This document shows, in pieces, positions 46,214-55,128 of a stretch of DNA of 64,000 nucleotides. A program made the position numbers and the translations under genes. Every line of letters starts with the position of its first letter. Position 1 is the stretch's first letter. Under the pieces are notes generated by a model, which was not told the DNA's origin, did no database searches, and worked only from the letters and a program-made list of their open reading frames with translations. The stretch comes from an uncultured Caldilineaceae bacterium (GTDB lineage Bacteria; Chloroflexota; Anaerolineae; Caldilineales; Caldilineaceae): NCBI GenBank assembly GCA_951812725.1, contig OX638330.1, positions 1,116,001 to 1,180,000 on the forward strand, given 5' to 3'.

Positions 46214-46762
46214 ATGACGAAGCTAAGAATCTTGACAGTCTGGGAGGAAGAAGGAGACGTACTGCGACAGCCTGCGAAACGCGTGCGGACCTTTGATACA
46301 CGGTTACACGAACTTCTGGAAAACTTGATTGAAACGATGCGTGAAGGCCAGGGCGTCGGACTGGCCGCGCCTCAGGTTGGACTGGATCTACGCATCTTCG
46401 TCATTGAATATCCGGAAGATACCGAACGACCCGAAGAGACGATGCAGCAGTATGAGATGATCAACCCGGAAATCGTCAAGGCCAAGGGATCGGAAATCGG
46501 CCAGGAGGGATGCTTGAGCCTACCTGGGCTGGCCGCAGATGTGGAGCGGGCCACCTACGTTCTCGTCAAGGCTCAGGACCGATATGGAAAGACCCAGCGA
46601 ATCAAGGTTTACGACTGGCTGGCGCGCATTTTCCAGCATGAAATAGATCATCTCAGCGGCGTACTCATGATCGACAGGGCAGAGCAGGTGTACAAAGTGG
46701 TCGAGCAAGAGGACGGCGAGGTGGAGTTGGTACCAATGGAGGAAGTGATTTCTCAAGATTAA
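46214..46762 (+). CDS. def: Peptide deformylase
   Basis: 182 aa from the ATG at 46214 (a GTG is directly before it). All three motifs are present: GVGLAAPQVG (I), EGCLSLPG (II, Cys metal ligand) and QHEIDHLSG (III, HExxH). It removes the formyl group from nascent N-terminal Met. The N-terminus (ILTVWEEEGDVLRQPAKRV) fits the family. About 175 bp separate it from the thioesterase gene, so it may have its own promoter. A strong hairpin terminator follows. Confidence 0.96.
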   Translation: MTKLRILTVWEEEGDVLRQPAKRVRTFDTRLHELLENLIETMREGQGVGLAAPQVGLDLRIFVIEYPEDTERPEETMQQYEMINPEIVKAKGSEIGQEGCLSLPGLAADVERATYVLVKAQDRYGKTQRIKVYDWLARIFQHEIDHLSGVLMIDRAEQVYKVVEQEDGEVELVPMEEVISQD

Positions 46763-46788
46763 GGCGTCGGCCCAAAGTGGCAAAAACA

Positions 46789-46823
46789 AAGCCCCGCAGC
46801 AATTAGCTGCGGGGCTTCTTTGT
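46789..46823. terminator. Bidirectional rho-independent terminator
   Basis: GCCCCGCAGC at 46791-46800, loop AATTA, and GCTGCGGGGC at 46806-46815 make a perfect 10-bp stem, extended by A/T pairs. The right side has TTCTTTGT and the left side, read on the other strand, TTTGTTTTTG. It serves def on the plus strand and the DUF3105 gene on the minus strand. Confidence 0.92.
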
Positions 46824-46854
46824 CAGAAAAGCAGGGAGATACAGGCGTTGCAAT

Positions 46855-47538
46855 CTACCTCACATGGTGGTCTATACCCTCGTAACGTTCAATGAAGGCG
46901 CGAATTCTGCCGGCGTCAAACTCGTCGAACTTGTCGAGCCGCTGCCAGGCCGTCAAAGCTATTCGCGCTCCCATATCCTTGTGCGCCGATTGCGATCCAA
47001 ACTCGGTCCAATCGGGATCATTAGGCATCATCACCACGTGTCGTCCGCTATCGATATAGGGCCGAACCACATCTGCCAGTTGCTCCGCCAGTTCAGGACA
47101 CGTATCTTCACACTGATAGTAGACAATGACGCCGCCATCCTCCATATTATGTACGACCTGCTCATATCGTACCGGTTCGTCATATATGTCCCAAGGGGCC
47201 AAACCTGGGTAATGAGGACCTGAAGTAGGCGGAACCGTGTTGTATTCGATCGGCGATGCACTGCCCTGTTGAATGTGCGTGTTTCCCTGGGTTGGCCAAG
47301 CTTCTTCTTCGCCGGCTGGTATTGAATTTCGAATGTTGACATAGATAACCAGCGCCACGATGGCAACAAGCGCGGCCACGCCGCCGAAGAGATAGAGATT
47401 CTGCCTGCGCCTCCTGCTGGCAGCAATCTCTTTCAACTCCTGGCGGGAAGGGCGAGCCAGCGGACCGCGTGTATCCCTCTGCGAGTGACGACCACTCTTG
47501 GGCCGAGATCTCTTTCTTGATCTGGTCTTTGTTGCCAT
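46855..47538 (-). CDS. DUF3105 membrane-anchored protein
   Basis: 227 aa from the ATG at 47538. A basic cytoplasmic tail of about 45 residues is followed by one membrane span (LYLFGGVAALVAIVALVIYV) and a DUF3105 domain outside the membrane: YNTVPPTSGPHYPG near residue 110 and VVHNMEDGGVIVYYQC near 140. The HNMEDGG motif with Cys residues nearby suggests a metal- or redox-active site, which is not proven. The start overlaps the TAA of the L,D-transpeptidase gene (TAATG), so both are co-translated, hinting at a wall or periplasmic job. Confidence 0.9.
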   Translation of the reverse strand: MATKTRSRKRSRPKSGRHSQRDTRGPLARPSRQELKEIAASRRRRQNLYLFGGVAALVAIVALVIYVNIRNSIPAGEEEAWPTQGNTHIQQGSASPIEYNTVPPTSGPHYPGLAPWDIYDEPVRYEQVVHNMEDGGVIVYYQCEDTCPELAEQLADVVRPYIDSGRHVVMMPNDPDWTEFGSQSAHKDMGARIALTAWQRLDKFDEFDAGRIRAFIERYEGIDHHVR

Positions 47539-48284
47539 TATTGGTGGACCCACACTAGTGTAGCGTCATTCTCATCCGTTCGTAGCCATCCCAATGTGCC
47601 ATCCCACTCAGGAAATGCCCAGTTGAATAGCCATTCGGCATCTTCAATCGTCAGGTTAACACAGCCGTGGCTCATCGGAGTACCGAAATTGTTGTGCCAA
47701 TACGTACCGTGAAACGCGTATTCAGCATAAAAATATTGCACCCACTGTACATTTGGCAAATTGTAATAGGTTCCGGAAGCCAGATCACCGCCCGACATCG
47801 TCTGCGTAGGCGTCCGCGCCCACATGCGAAATACGCCGGTAACTGTCGGATAGATACTGATACCCGAAGAAACCAGGAATTCATTTACCATCTGGTCGCC
47901 AACCCAGGCGTACAGTTTCTGCTCGCTCAAGTTCACTTCAATCCACCTCTCGCCCTCATGGCGAGCCTGGCTGACATCCAGATGGAGGTCGGTTGCTCCG
48001 TTGAAGGAGACCGCATAATCTATCTCCTCTACAGGTTGGGGCAGTTCCACCGAGGCTAGCAATGTTTCCCGTTCCTGCCGGATAAGGGGCAGGTCCATCG
48101 TTGCGCCCGAGAAGGGAAGAGGCGGCAGCAGGTCAAGGCCAGCCTGCTTTCCCTCGGCTGTCGGCAACTGGGGCAGCGGTTCAAGCGGTCCAGCAGCCTC
48201 TGCTGTGTGAGTCTCGCTCCATGCGAATAGAACGAATCCACAGAGCAGGACCAGCACTTGTGATTTAATCCTTGTTCTGGTCAT
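47538..48284 (-). CDS. L,D-transpeptidase (YkuD domain), short form
   Basis: 248 aa. A signal peptide (VLVLLCGFVLFAWSETHTAEA) precedes a linker and the YkuD domain at about 125-248. The active site is seen as HGTYWHNNFGTPMSHGCVNL, with SHGCVN containing the nucleophilic Cys and its His. The enzyme makes 3-3 cross-links or anchors proteins to peptidoglycan. It has no LysM, unlike its paralogue 40 bp upstream, with which it shares nearly the same active-site wording. Confidence 0.94.
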   Translation of the reverse strand: MTRTRIKSQVLVLLCGFVLFAWSETHTAEAAGPLEPLPQLPTAEGKQAGLDLLPPLPFSGATMDLPLIRQERETLLASVELPQPVEEIDYAVSFNGATDLHLDVSQARHEGERWIEVNLSEQKLYAWVGDQMVNEFLVSSGISIYPTVTGVFRMWARTPTQTMSGGDLASGTYYNLPNVQWVQYFYAEYAFHGTYWHNNFGTPMSHGCVNLTIEDAEWLFNWAFPEWDGTLGWLRTDENDATLVWVHQ

Positions 48285-48323
48285 TGTGGTCAGACTCCCG
48301 TTTCAGAATAAGAGAACCGGTTT

Positions 48324-49694
48324 TTACTGGTGGACCATCACCAAGGTGCCTGGGTTGGCGTTTGTGCTGAACAGATAGTCATCACCGAATACGGCGGGCG
48401 ATGTCCAATCGAACAACCACTTGGCATCCTCTTTAGTCATATTGACGCAACCGCGGCTCATAGGCGTGCCGAAGTTGTTGTGCCAGTACGTGCCATGGAA
48501 CCCATATCCCCTGTGAAAAAACTGGACGTCCGGAACATCTTTCAAGTGATAATAGTTGCCTGCTGCACGACTGCCGCCGCTCATATCCTGCATGGCGATC
48601 TTGGCCCAGATCCGGAAAGTTCCAGTGACAGTGGGCGTGTTTCCAACGCCCGAAGAGATGACAAATGCCTTGACCGGATTCGTCCCTTCATAGGCAACTG
48701 CTAACTGTTCGTTCAGGTCAACTTCCACCCACCGTTCAGTGGTCGTGGGATATTGCGCCGGGCTTAGCCTATTGGGCAGGTTTTCGAGCAGTTCGAGCGC
48801 ATCTTCCGACGGAATGCGCAAAGTCTGGCCAACATCAAGAACGCTACCGTTAGTCAATCCATTCAGCCGGATTATAGCCGGCGGGCTGACGCCGTACTGT
48901 TCGGCAAGCTTATCGAAGGAATCCCCTTCTTGAATTGTGTGAACAGTCGTCCCGCTCCGTACAGGCTGGATCACCGCTTCTACCGGCACGGGTCGCAAAG
49001 CAGGAACAGGGAGAGCAGGTTGAGGAGCAGGTACCGGCGCCGGCGCCGGCGCAGAGGGCAGAAGCAGTGACTGTCCCACATAGAGCCACCGTGCCGATGT
49101 CAGCCCGTTCATGGACATGAGCCTGGCAGCACTGATGCCATGACGCTTGGCAAGACGCGTGATCGAGTCGCCGGGCTGAACCGTGTACCGTGTAGAGCCT
49201 TCGACGGACTGACTCCCCGCGCCGAACTGCGAAACCGGTGCCGCCGCGGCCGCGGCCTGAACCGGCGAAGTCGAACCAGGCACACGCAAGACCTGCCCGT
49301 TGTATAGCCAGCGCAAGGGCGAAATCCCGTTCAGTTGGGCCAATTTCGTCACGCTGAGACCGTGGCGCTGGGCAACTGCAGATAGAGAGTCTCCAGGTCG
49401 GACTTGATAAGTCCCCAAACTCCCGACGCCCTGGGTAACGTTGGTGGGAGCACCGCCTGAATCGATTAGTAGGCGCTGTCCATACCAGACAAAATTGACG
49501 TTGGGCAAGTTGTTGAGCTGCCGTAAATTCGCTACAGTGGTCCCATAGCGCGACGCAATTTGGCTTAGCGTTTCACCGGGTTCAACGATGTGGACTTCGT
49601 TGGCGGTCGCGCTCTGGATACTCGTGATGACTAAGACGAATGCTAATAAAAAGGCCAAGGTCCCTCGGACATAGGGTGCAAATCGCCGTCCCAT
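48324..49694 (-). CDS. L,D-transpeptidase with four LysM domains
   Basis: 456 aa from the ATG at 49694, with GAGGTGG 4 nt upstream. After a signal sequence (FLLAFVLVITSIQSATA) come four LysM domains starting near residues 33 (VHIVEPGETLSQIA), 85 (TYQVRPGDSLSAVA), 154 (RYTVQPGDSITRLA) and 232 (VHTIQEGDSFDKLA). The C-terminal YkuD domain has HGTYWHNNFGTPMSRGCVNM with the catalytic Cys. A Pro/Ala-rich linker lies before the fourth LysM. LysM modules would dock the enzyme on peptidoglycan. Upstream gene of the LysM-LDT, LDT, DUF3105 group. Confidence 0.95.
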   Translation of the reverse strand: MGRRFAPYVRGTLAFLLAFVLVITSIQSATANEVHIVEPGETLSQIASRYGTTVANLRQLNNLPNVNFVWYGQRLLIDSGGAPTNVTQGVGSLGTYQVRPGDSLSAVAQRHGLSVTKLAQLNGISPLRWLYNGQVLRVPGSTSPVQAAAAAAPVSQFGAGSQSVEGSTRYTVQPGDSITRLAKRHGISAARLMSMNGLTSARWLYVGQSLLLPSAPAPAPVPAPQPALPVPALRPVPVEAVIQPVRSGTTVHTIQEGDSFDKLAEQYGVSPPAIIRLNGLTNGSVLDVGQTLRIPSEDALELLENLPNRLSPAQYPTTTERWVEVDLNEQLAVAYEGTNPVKAFVISSGVGNTPTVTGTFRIWAKIAMQDMSGGSRAAGNYYHLKDVPDVQFFHRGYGFHGTYWHNNFGTPMSRGCVNMTKEDAKWLFDWTSPAVFGDDYLFSTNANPGTLVMVHQ

Positions 49695-50273
49695 TTTCCA
49701 CCTCATGTGTTGTGATGGTATGCGTGAAATACAAATTGACACTCCTGCTTCGGTTGGTCGATTCCTTCATGCATTCCAACCACAACCTATGACGACATAC
49801 TTTGACTCTATGTTCCCTCCACTCAGGTTGGACTTCACTTTTTCTGTCAAAAACAGCACTAATATAGCTGAAAAACATCCAGCAATCAATTTACACGGTG
49901 CATACGGTTGAAGACGCCGCTCTGGCCATCGATGTGGAGGTGGATCGACCGCGTTCTAGCCTGCTGTAAAGCGGCCGATTCTGGAAAGTAGTCTTCCGTT
50001 CCAGAGATTCCAGGAAACATGCCGCATTCATGAACTGACACCACGTGTATAAGCACCGCTTTTCTGAAATCATATCCATTGATGCCGCCTAAACTGTATG
50101 CTACAATTCGACAAATGCAGCTGTGGTGCACTGATTTCCAGGAAGTCGTCTGCCCATTCTGTTCCCTGAACCCTCTGCCCGCTTCCCAAATTAGCGAACG
50201 ACGGCTTTGCTACCCGACCTAAACCTGCAAAATCATAACCATTGCCACTATGGCGCTTCAGTGGAGGACTGCC
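49695..50273. other. Intergenic stretch, divergent promoters expected
   Basis: About 580 bp between the LysM transpeptidase (minus) and the aminotransferase (plus). It should hold promoters in both directions. I see no tRNA, repeat or recognisable RNA, and the short open frames (for example 49705-49911 plus) have no family features. Confidence 0.4.
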
Positions 50274-51659
50274 GTGAATTCCAGAGCAAAAGAGGATGCT
50301 GCCAAACAAATAGTCGAGACTTTCGAACACCGTACTCGGGGTTCACGAGAGTTGAACGAACGCGCCAAAAAGTCGATGCCAGGAGGGGACACAAGGGCGG
50401 CTTCCTACTATTCTCCGTATCCTGCCTACATGGCGCACGGCGACGGGTGTCATCTTTACGACCACGACGAGAATGAGTATCTCGATTTTCTCAACAATTA
50501 CACCTCTCTAATCCATGGACATGCCCATTCTCCAACTGTCAGCGCCATTCAGGAACAGGCGGCGCGGGGCACTGTCCTCGGTTCCGCCGCTGAAGTAACT
50601 GTCGAACACGCCGAAATGCTATGCGGCCGCGTTCCCAGTTTTGAGAGCATTCGCTACTGTAATTCCGGCACTGAAGCAACCCACCTTGCAATGCGCGCTG
50701 CACGTGCTTTCACAGGCAAGGACATCATCATAAAAATGGACGGCGGCTATCATGGCTCCCACGACTACGTGCAGGTAAACGTCCAACCTGACACTAAGGA
50801 AGAAGGACTCCCTCGCAGGCGGCTTACCACCAGAGGAGTGCCCGCGGCAGTGTTGGAAGGTATGTTGGTGGCGCCCTTCAATGATCTGGATGCCCTGCGC
50901 GACCTCTTACGGGAGCACAGCGACGACATCGCCGGAATAATTCTGGAACCTGCCCTCGGCGCCGGCGGCGGCGTCGAACCTGACCCAGGATATCTGGAAG
51001 GCGTCAGAACGCTGGCCGACACGTTCGGCGTCCTGCTGATCTTCGACGAGATCATGACTTTTCGTCAGGATGTGGGCGGGTTTCAGTCCGTCATTGGCGT
51101 GACGCCTGACCTGACCTCGGTAGCGAAATTTATCGGCGGCGGCCTACCTCTGGCAGCGTTTGGAGGACGGCAAGAGATTATGGCGCCTTTCTCCCCGTCA
51201 CATCCCCAAACGATCCCACACAATGGTACATTCAACGCCAACAACATCACCATGGCCGCGGGACTGGCAACGATGAAGGAGTTCGGCGCCGAACAGGTGG
51301 CAAGAGTCAATCAATTGGGGCAGCGGCTCAGAAGAGGACTAAACGAGGCATTTGAGGCAGCCGGCTTTGGAATACGCGCTGTTGGCACTGGATCGATAAT
51401 CCGCATTCATTGGAGCGATGGAACGATCAGAACTGCCCGCGATGCTGTAGCTGCGCAGGAGAATGCGCTGGACCTGCCCAAATTACTACATCTGGAGATG
51501 ATGAACAGAGGCATTTTCAGCGCCCCCAGATGCCAGTACGCCATCTCGACACCAATGACCGAAAAGGAAATCGACACGGCCGTCGCCGTGATGAGCCAAA
51601 GCCTGGAGGTGGTCAAGTCTTACGTCGAGGAGCAGACTCCTCACTTGATGCTGGACTGA
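50274..51659 (+). CDS. PLP-dependent class III aminotransferase (glutamate-1-semialdehyde aminomutase-like)
   Basis: 461 aa from the GTG at 50274, which has GGAGG 6 nt upstream; an ATG at 50250 lacks a ribosome site. The N-terminal MPGGDTRAASYY, NSGTEATHLAMRAARAFTG near residue 130, FDEIMTFRQDVGGFQ (PLP Asp near 262) and TSVAKFIGGGLPLAAFGG (Schiff-base Lys near 285) place it in the HemL-like branch. Whether it is a true HemL is doubtful because no haem-synthesis gene is near and the next gene is a sulfatase. An amino-sugar or amino-acid aminotransferase is an alternative. Confidence 0.9.
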   Translation: MNSRAKEDAAKQIVETFEHRTRGSRELNERAKKSMPGGDTRAASYYSPYPAYMAHGDGCHLYDHDENEYLDFLNNYTSLIHGHAHSPTVSAIQEQAARGTVLGSAAEVTVEHAEMLCGRVPSFESIRYCNSGTEATHLAMRAARAFTGKDIIIKMDGGYHGSHDYVQVNVQPDTKEEGLPRRRLTTRGVPAAVLEGMLVAPFNDLDALRDLLREHSDDIAGIILEPALGAGGGVEPDPGYLEGVRTLADTFGVLLIFDEIMTFRQDVGGFQSVIGVTPDLTSVAKFIGGGLPLAAFGGRQEIMAPFSPSHPQTIPHNGTFNANNITMAAGLATMKEFGAEQVARVNQLGQRLRRGLNEAFEAAGFGIRAVGTGSIIRIHWSDGTIRTARDAVAAQENALDLPKLLHLEMMNRGIFSAPRCQYAISTPMTEKEIDTAVAVMSQSLEVVKSYVEEQTPHLMLD

Positions 51660-51774
51660 GAATCACCCGGATTCGAAAGCCTTGCCATATCCGCCGGCCC
51701 ATGGTCTGGGAACTGCCTGGGCGTTGGCGTACCAACTTCCATATGCCTCAGTGAATTGCTGCAAGGAGATCGTG

Positions 51775-53403
51775 ATGGCGCATTCAAAGAATAAACGCCC
51801 CAATATTGTCCTCATTCTCGTAGATGACATGGGATTCTCAGACATCGGCTGCTATGGGTCGGAGATCCAGACTCCCAACCTGGACAGGATGGCCCGCGGC
51901 GGGATGCGGTTCTCGCAAATGTACAACTATGCCCGCTGCTGCCCGACGCGTGCCTGCATGCTCACTGGGGCCTATCCCCATCAGGCCGGCATCGGCCATA
52001 TGATGGAGAACACGGGCTCGCCCTCCTACCAGGGTTATCTGCGTGACGACGTGGTTACAATCGCAGAGGCGCTGAAGAGTGGCGGCTATCGCACTTTCAT
52101 GTCGGGAAAATGGCATGTGGGCGGCGCCTATGACCCAACCCGGCCGGAAAGTTGGCGCCCTGGCGAAAAGGGGCACCCAACCCCTCGCCAACGAGGATTC
52201 GACCGTTACTACGGAACTCTGGACGGCGCCGGCAGCTTTTTCGCTCCCTACTCACTGATGAAGGACGACTCCTTTGTCCAGGTCGAAGAGGAAACTGAGA
52301 GTCATAGGCGGCGGCAGGGAGAGCAATCTGACTCTTCAGACACCTACTACTACACCGACGCCATCAGCGAACACGCGGTGAAGATGATTAGCGAGGGCGC
52401 CGACGCCGACGATCCCTTCTTCCTGTACGTGGCCTATACTGCGCCTCACTGGCCGCTTCACGCCTTGCCTCAAGATATCGCCAAGTACGAAGGGATCTAT
52501 CGTAAGGGTGGATGGGACGCGCTGCGGACAGCCCGGCATGAGGAACTGAAAGGGAACGGGCTGTTGGACAGCCGCTGGCCCATTTCTCCCCGCGACGAGG
52601 TCGCGCCGCCTTGGGAGGCTGCACGCAACAAGGACTGGGAAGACATGCGCATGGCCGTCTATGCCGCGCAGGTAGACCGAATGGACAAGGGGATTGGCCG
52701 CATTCTGGCTGCACTGGAATCGTCGCAGTGCGCCGAAGATACGCTCATTCTTTTCCTTTCAGACAACGGCGGCTGCGCTGAATTCCTGGCGGAGAACGGC
52801 TGGGTTGACCGCTATGGAGACTGGACGCCGGACGGCAGGCCGATGCATACCGGAAACGATCCGTCTCTTCTCCCGGGCGGTCCGCATACCTTTATGAGCT
52901 ACGATCTTCCCTGGGCCAATGCTTCAAACGCACCGTTCCGGCTGTACAAACACTGGGTACACGAGGGCGGCATCTCCACACCCCTAATCGCCTACTGGCC
53001 GGCATCAGTTCAACCCAATCAAATCACCCATCAGGTATGTCACATTATCGATATCATGCCCACTTTTCTTGAGGCCGCAGGTATTTCTCACCCGACAGAG
53101 TACAATGAGCAGCCTGTGTTGCCCCTGGAGGGAGAAAGCTTCCTGCCGCTGCTGCAAGGCGAAAACTGGAGCCGGCAGGACCACATTTTCTGGGAACACG
53201 AAGGCAACCGAGCAGTCCGATTAGGTCAATGGAAGCTGGTCAGTAAACACGGAGGCCAGTGGGAACTCTACGACATGCAGGAAGACCGGACGGAACTGAA
53301 TGATTTGAGCGCAAGGAATCGTCCCAAAGTAGAGGAGTTCGCCGGACTCTATCACGCCTGGGCCAACCGGGTAGGGGTGCTGCCCTGGCCCTTACGACAA
53401 TGA
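51775..53403 (+). CDS. Arylsulfatase-type sulfatase
   Basis: 542 aa from the ATG at 51775, with AAGGAG about 7 nt upstream. RPNIVLILVDDMGFSDIGCYG supplies the Asp-Asp calcium ligands and RCCPTRACMLTGAYPHQ contains the C-x-P-x-R formylglycine motif; the first Cys of CCPTR would be converted. Other ligands are in SGKWHVGG and LFLSDNGGCAEF. It has no signal peptide, so it would be cytoplasmic and act on imported sulfate esters. A formylglycine-generating enzyme is not in the window. Starts about 115 bp after the aminotransferase. Confidence 0.94.
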   Translation: MAHSKNKRPNIVLILVDDMGFSDIGCYGSEIQTPNLDRMARGGMRFSQMYNYARCCPTRACMLTGAYPHQAGIGHMMENTGSPSYQGYLRDDVVTIAEALKSGGYRTFMSGKWHVGGAYDPTRPESWRPGEKGHPTPRQRGFDRYYGTLDGAGSFFAPYSLMKDDSFVQVEEETESHRRRQGEQSDSSDTYYYTDAISEHAVKMISEGADADDPFFLYVAYTAPHWPLHALPQDIAKYEGIYRKGGWDALRTARHEELKGNGLLDSRWPISPRDEVAPPWEAARNKDWEDMRMAVYAAQVDRMDKGIGRILAALESSQCAEDTLILFLSDNGGCAEFLAENGWVDRYGDWTPDGRPMHTGNDPSLLPGGPHTFMSYDLPWANASNAPFRLYKHWVHEGGISTPLIAYWPASVQPNQITHQVCHIIDIMPTFLEAAGISHPTEYNEQPVLPLEGESFLPLLQGENWSRQDHIFWEHEGNRAVRLGQWKLVSKHGGQWELYDMQEDRTELNDLSARNRPKVEEFAGLYHAWANRVGVLPWPLRQ

Positions 53404-53440
53404 AAGCGTTTGGATCCATTTGCGGATTGCTTCGAACGGC

Positions 53441-54190
53441 TTAAGGCGAAGTTAGGTGTATCTGCGTACCGTCCCCTCTCTGAAGGTCATAAAAGCAGCG
53501 TTCCGGCGGTGTGTTGGCACGTATCCACGAAACAAGCGTCGGGTCTTCTGTCTTGCCCCAGATGGTAAAAGTGAAGTCGGTCTCTTCCAAAATGCCTTTC
53601 AAGCGCGGCCAGTCATTACGCAAATAGCCGGCGTAGAAGCAGATAGTCACTGCTGCCTCCACATCGGCCAGCAATTCCAGCATCGATGCCACCATCTCGT
53701 TCGAATAACCTGAACCTCCAGCCTCAACGGTCCATCCCGGCGAGAGAAAAGCCTGGGGAAGCAGCTCCTTGCACAGACGCAAAAACTCTTCTGGATTGAA
53801 GCATGGTGGACCCGCTCCCGGCCCGGGCAAAAGGTCTGCGTTTGCACACAATGGTATCTCGCCGGCCGCATTGCGTTCCGCATAGGTGAGGCAATGGGCA
53901 ACTGCCTGCCGCGATTTGAAATCAAGTTTCGCTCCTTTCCCCGAGGAGATTGTCAGGTCCAACCATCTCTCAAAATCCAGGTCGCTCTCTGAAACCGGGG
54001 GATGGGCCATGATGATCTTGCCATCGACCTCGGAAATGTCCCCTTCAATGAAATGAACCGCGGGGTCAGACAGGGCGCCCAGGAGCTTCTGTCTGGAGTT
54101 TGCGCCGTGGACCCAGCCAACTTCTCCTGGTCGTTCCACACCCAGCGCATCTAGAATCGGCACCCAGCGTGCAACGGGCGTTAAAGCCAT
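53441..54190 (-). CDS. FAM151/menorin-like (DUF2181) protein
   Basis: 249 aa from the ATG at 54190, which has GGAGGAG 6 nt upstream. Diagnostic segments: GWVHGANSRQKLLGALSD, FIEGDISEVDGKIIMAHPP and SDLDFERWLDLTISSGKGAKL (DFKS follows), typical of FAM151/menorin, a glycerophosphodiester-phosphodiesterase-like TIM barrel. The family is known mainly in animals (neuron branching, C. elegans MNR-1) with scattered bacterial members; the reaction is unknown. It lies 30 bp downstream of the YbjN-like gene, so probably in one operon. Confidence 0.85.
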   Translation of the reverse strand: MALTPVARWVPILDALGVERPGEVGWVHGANSRQKLLGALSDPAVHFIEGDISEVDGKIIMAHPPVSESDLDFERWLDLTISSGKGAKLDFKSRQAVAHCLTYAERNAAGEIPLCANADLLPGPGAGPPCFNPEEFLRLCKELLPQAFLSPGWTVEAGGSGYSNEMVASMLELLADVEAAVTICFYAGYLRNDWPRLKGILEETDFTFTIWGKTEDPTLVSWIRANTPPERCFYDLQRGDGTQIHLTSP

Positions 54191-54220
54191 ACCAGTCTCC
54201 TCCACTTCAACCAAATTGGG

Positions 54221-54631
54221 TTATGAAACTGAGAATTCAAAACGGGGGTCAGTCGCGGTCCGGGCCAGCACGCTACCCAGCTCTCGCGTATAGTGGATCA
54301 GGGCATCTAGAGTCGCGGCAAAAAGAGTGAAGGAGAGGTCGGCAATCGGCACATCGGCCAGGAGCATTACGTCGCCGTCGTCGTCAATTGCGAAGCGAAC
54401 CAGGCGCACTGTCTGGTTGAGACGCAGCAGCAACAAAGTCAGCTTCTCTCTGCATTCGAGTGCAGGAGATGGGGTAAGGGGGGTAACGGCAAAGTGCAGC
54501 CAGTCCTCTCCTGCGGCAACATAGAGGTCAAATTCCTCGTCCTGTTCATCTGCGAAGCTGCTGCGCCAAATGCCACTTTCGACCGTTTCATATCCCCACT
54601 CGTATCGGTCAAATAGTGCTGATATGTCCAC
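54221..54631 (-). CDS. Small YbjN/CesT-like protein
   Basis: 136 aa, acidic, no membrane span or signal. The pattern YETVESGIWRSSFADEQDEEFDLYV, LTLLLLRLNQTVRLVRFAIDDDGDVMLLADVP resembles the YbjN/type-III-chaperone-like fold, a family with no settled activity. The match is by general look, so moderate certainty. It directly precedes the menorin-like gene. Confidence 0.6.
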   Translation of the reverse strand: MDISALFDRYEWGYETVESGIWRSSFADEQDEEFDLYVAAGEDWLHFAVTPLTPSPALECREKLTLLLLRLNQTVRLVRFAIDDDGDVMLLADVPIADLSFTLFAATLDALIHYTRELGSVLARTATDPRFEFSVS

Positions 54632-54716
54632 AGCAATCCACCTTGGGGACAGTTCATCGCGGTGGGCCTACCTCGTCACCTTTACAGTGAACACTGAAGG
54701 ACACACAGCCGCAACA

Positions 54717-54995
54717 TTATCCCCGCATGCGAGTGCCCAGATGACGCAGGCGCGAGCGAGGATGATCGATAGCGAGCGTAACTTCGTCAGCAGTAAGTCC
54801 GGTAGCAGCCTCCAGATCCATCATCGTGCGGAAGGAGTCTTCGGTTAATTCCATTAACCGTTCTCGTTCAAATTCAGTTAGTTTGTGGCCAATTAGGGTC
54901 GCTTCCGTGTCTTCCAGGAGCTTACTGCGACAGTCCAAACAGATCCACGTATGGCCAATCAAGATTAAGAAATCTCTGACCCTGGCGTTTGCCAT
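54717..54995 (-). CDS. Small protein of unknown function with CxxC
   Basis: 92 aa. GGGAGA lies 6 nt before the ATG, so it is probably expressed. HTWICLDCRSKLLEDTEATL holds a CxxC-like pair, and TEFERERLMELTEDSFRTMM and SRLRHLGTRMRG form an alpha-helical remainder. The lay-out (short N-terminus, 'RSKLLEDTEATLIGHKLTE' then helical leader-like region) recalls Nif11/nitrile-hydratase-leader type proteins, but I cannot identify it. It is divergent in context: downstream of lepB, upstream of the YbjN-like gene. Confidence 0.55.
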   Translation of the reverse strand: MANARVRDFLILIGHTWICLDCRSKLLEDTEATLIGHKLTEFERERLMELTEDSFRTMMDLEAATGLTADEVTLAIDHPRSRLRHLGTRMRG

Positions 54996-55128
54996 TCAAA
55001 TTCTCCCGGTTGTTCCTTCGACCTTCCTGTTTGTCCTGCCGTAGCGAAAACGAGGTAATTCCCAGCTGCAAATGCATTTCCGCGCGAAACGGCGTCTAAC
55101 TGCGAAGTCCGGCCTGGGGTCGAAAGAA

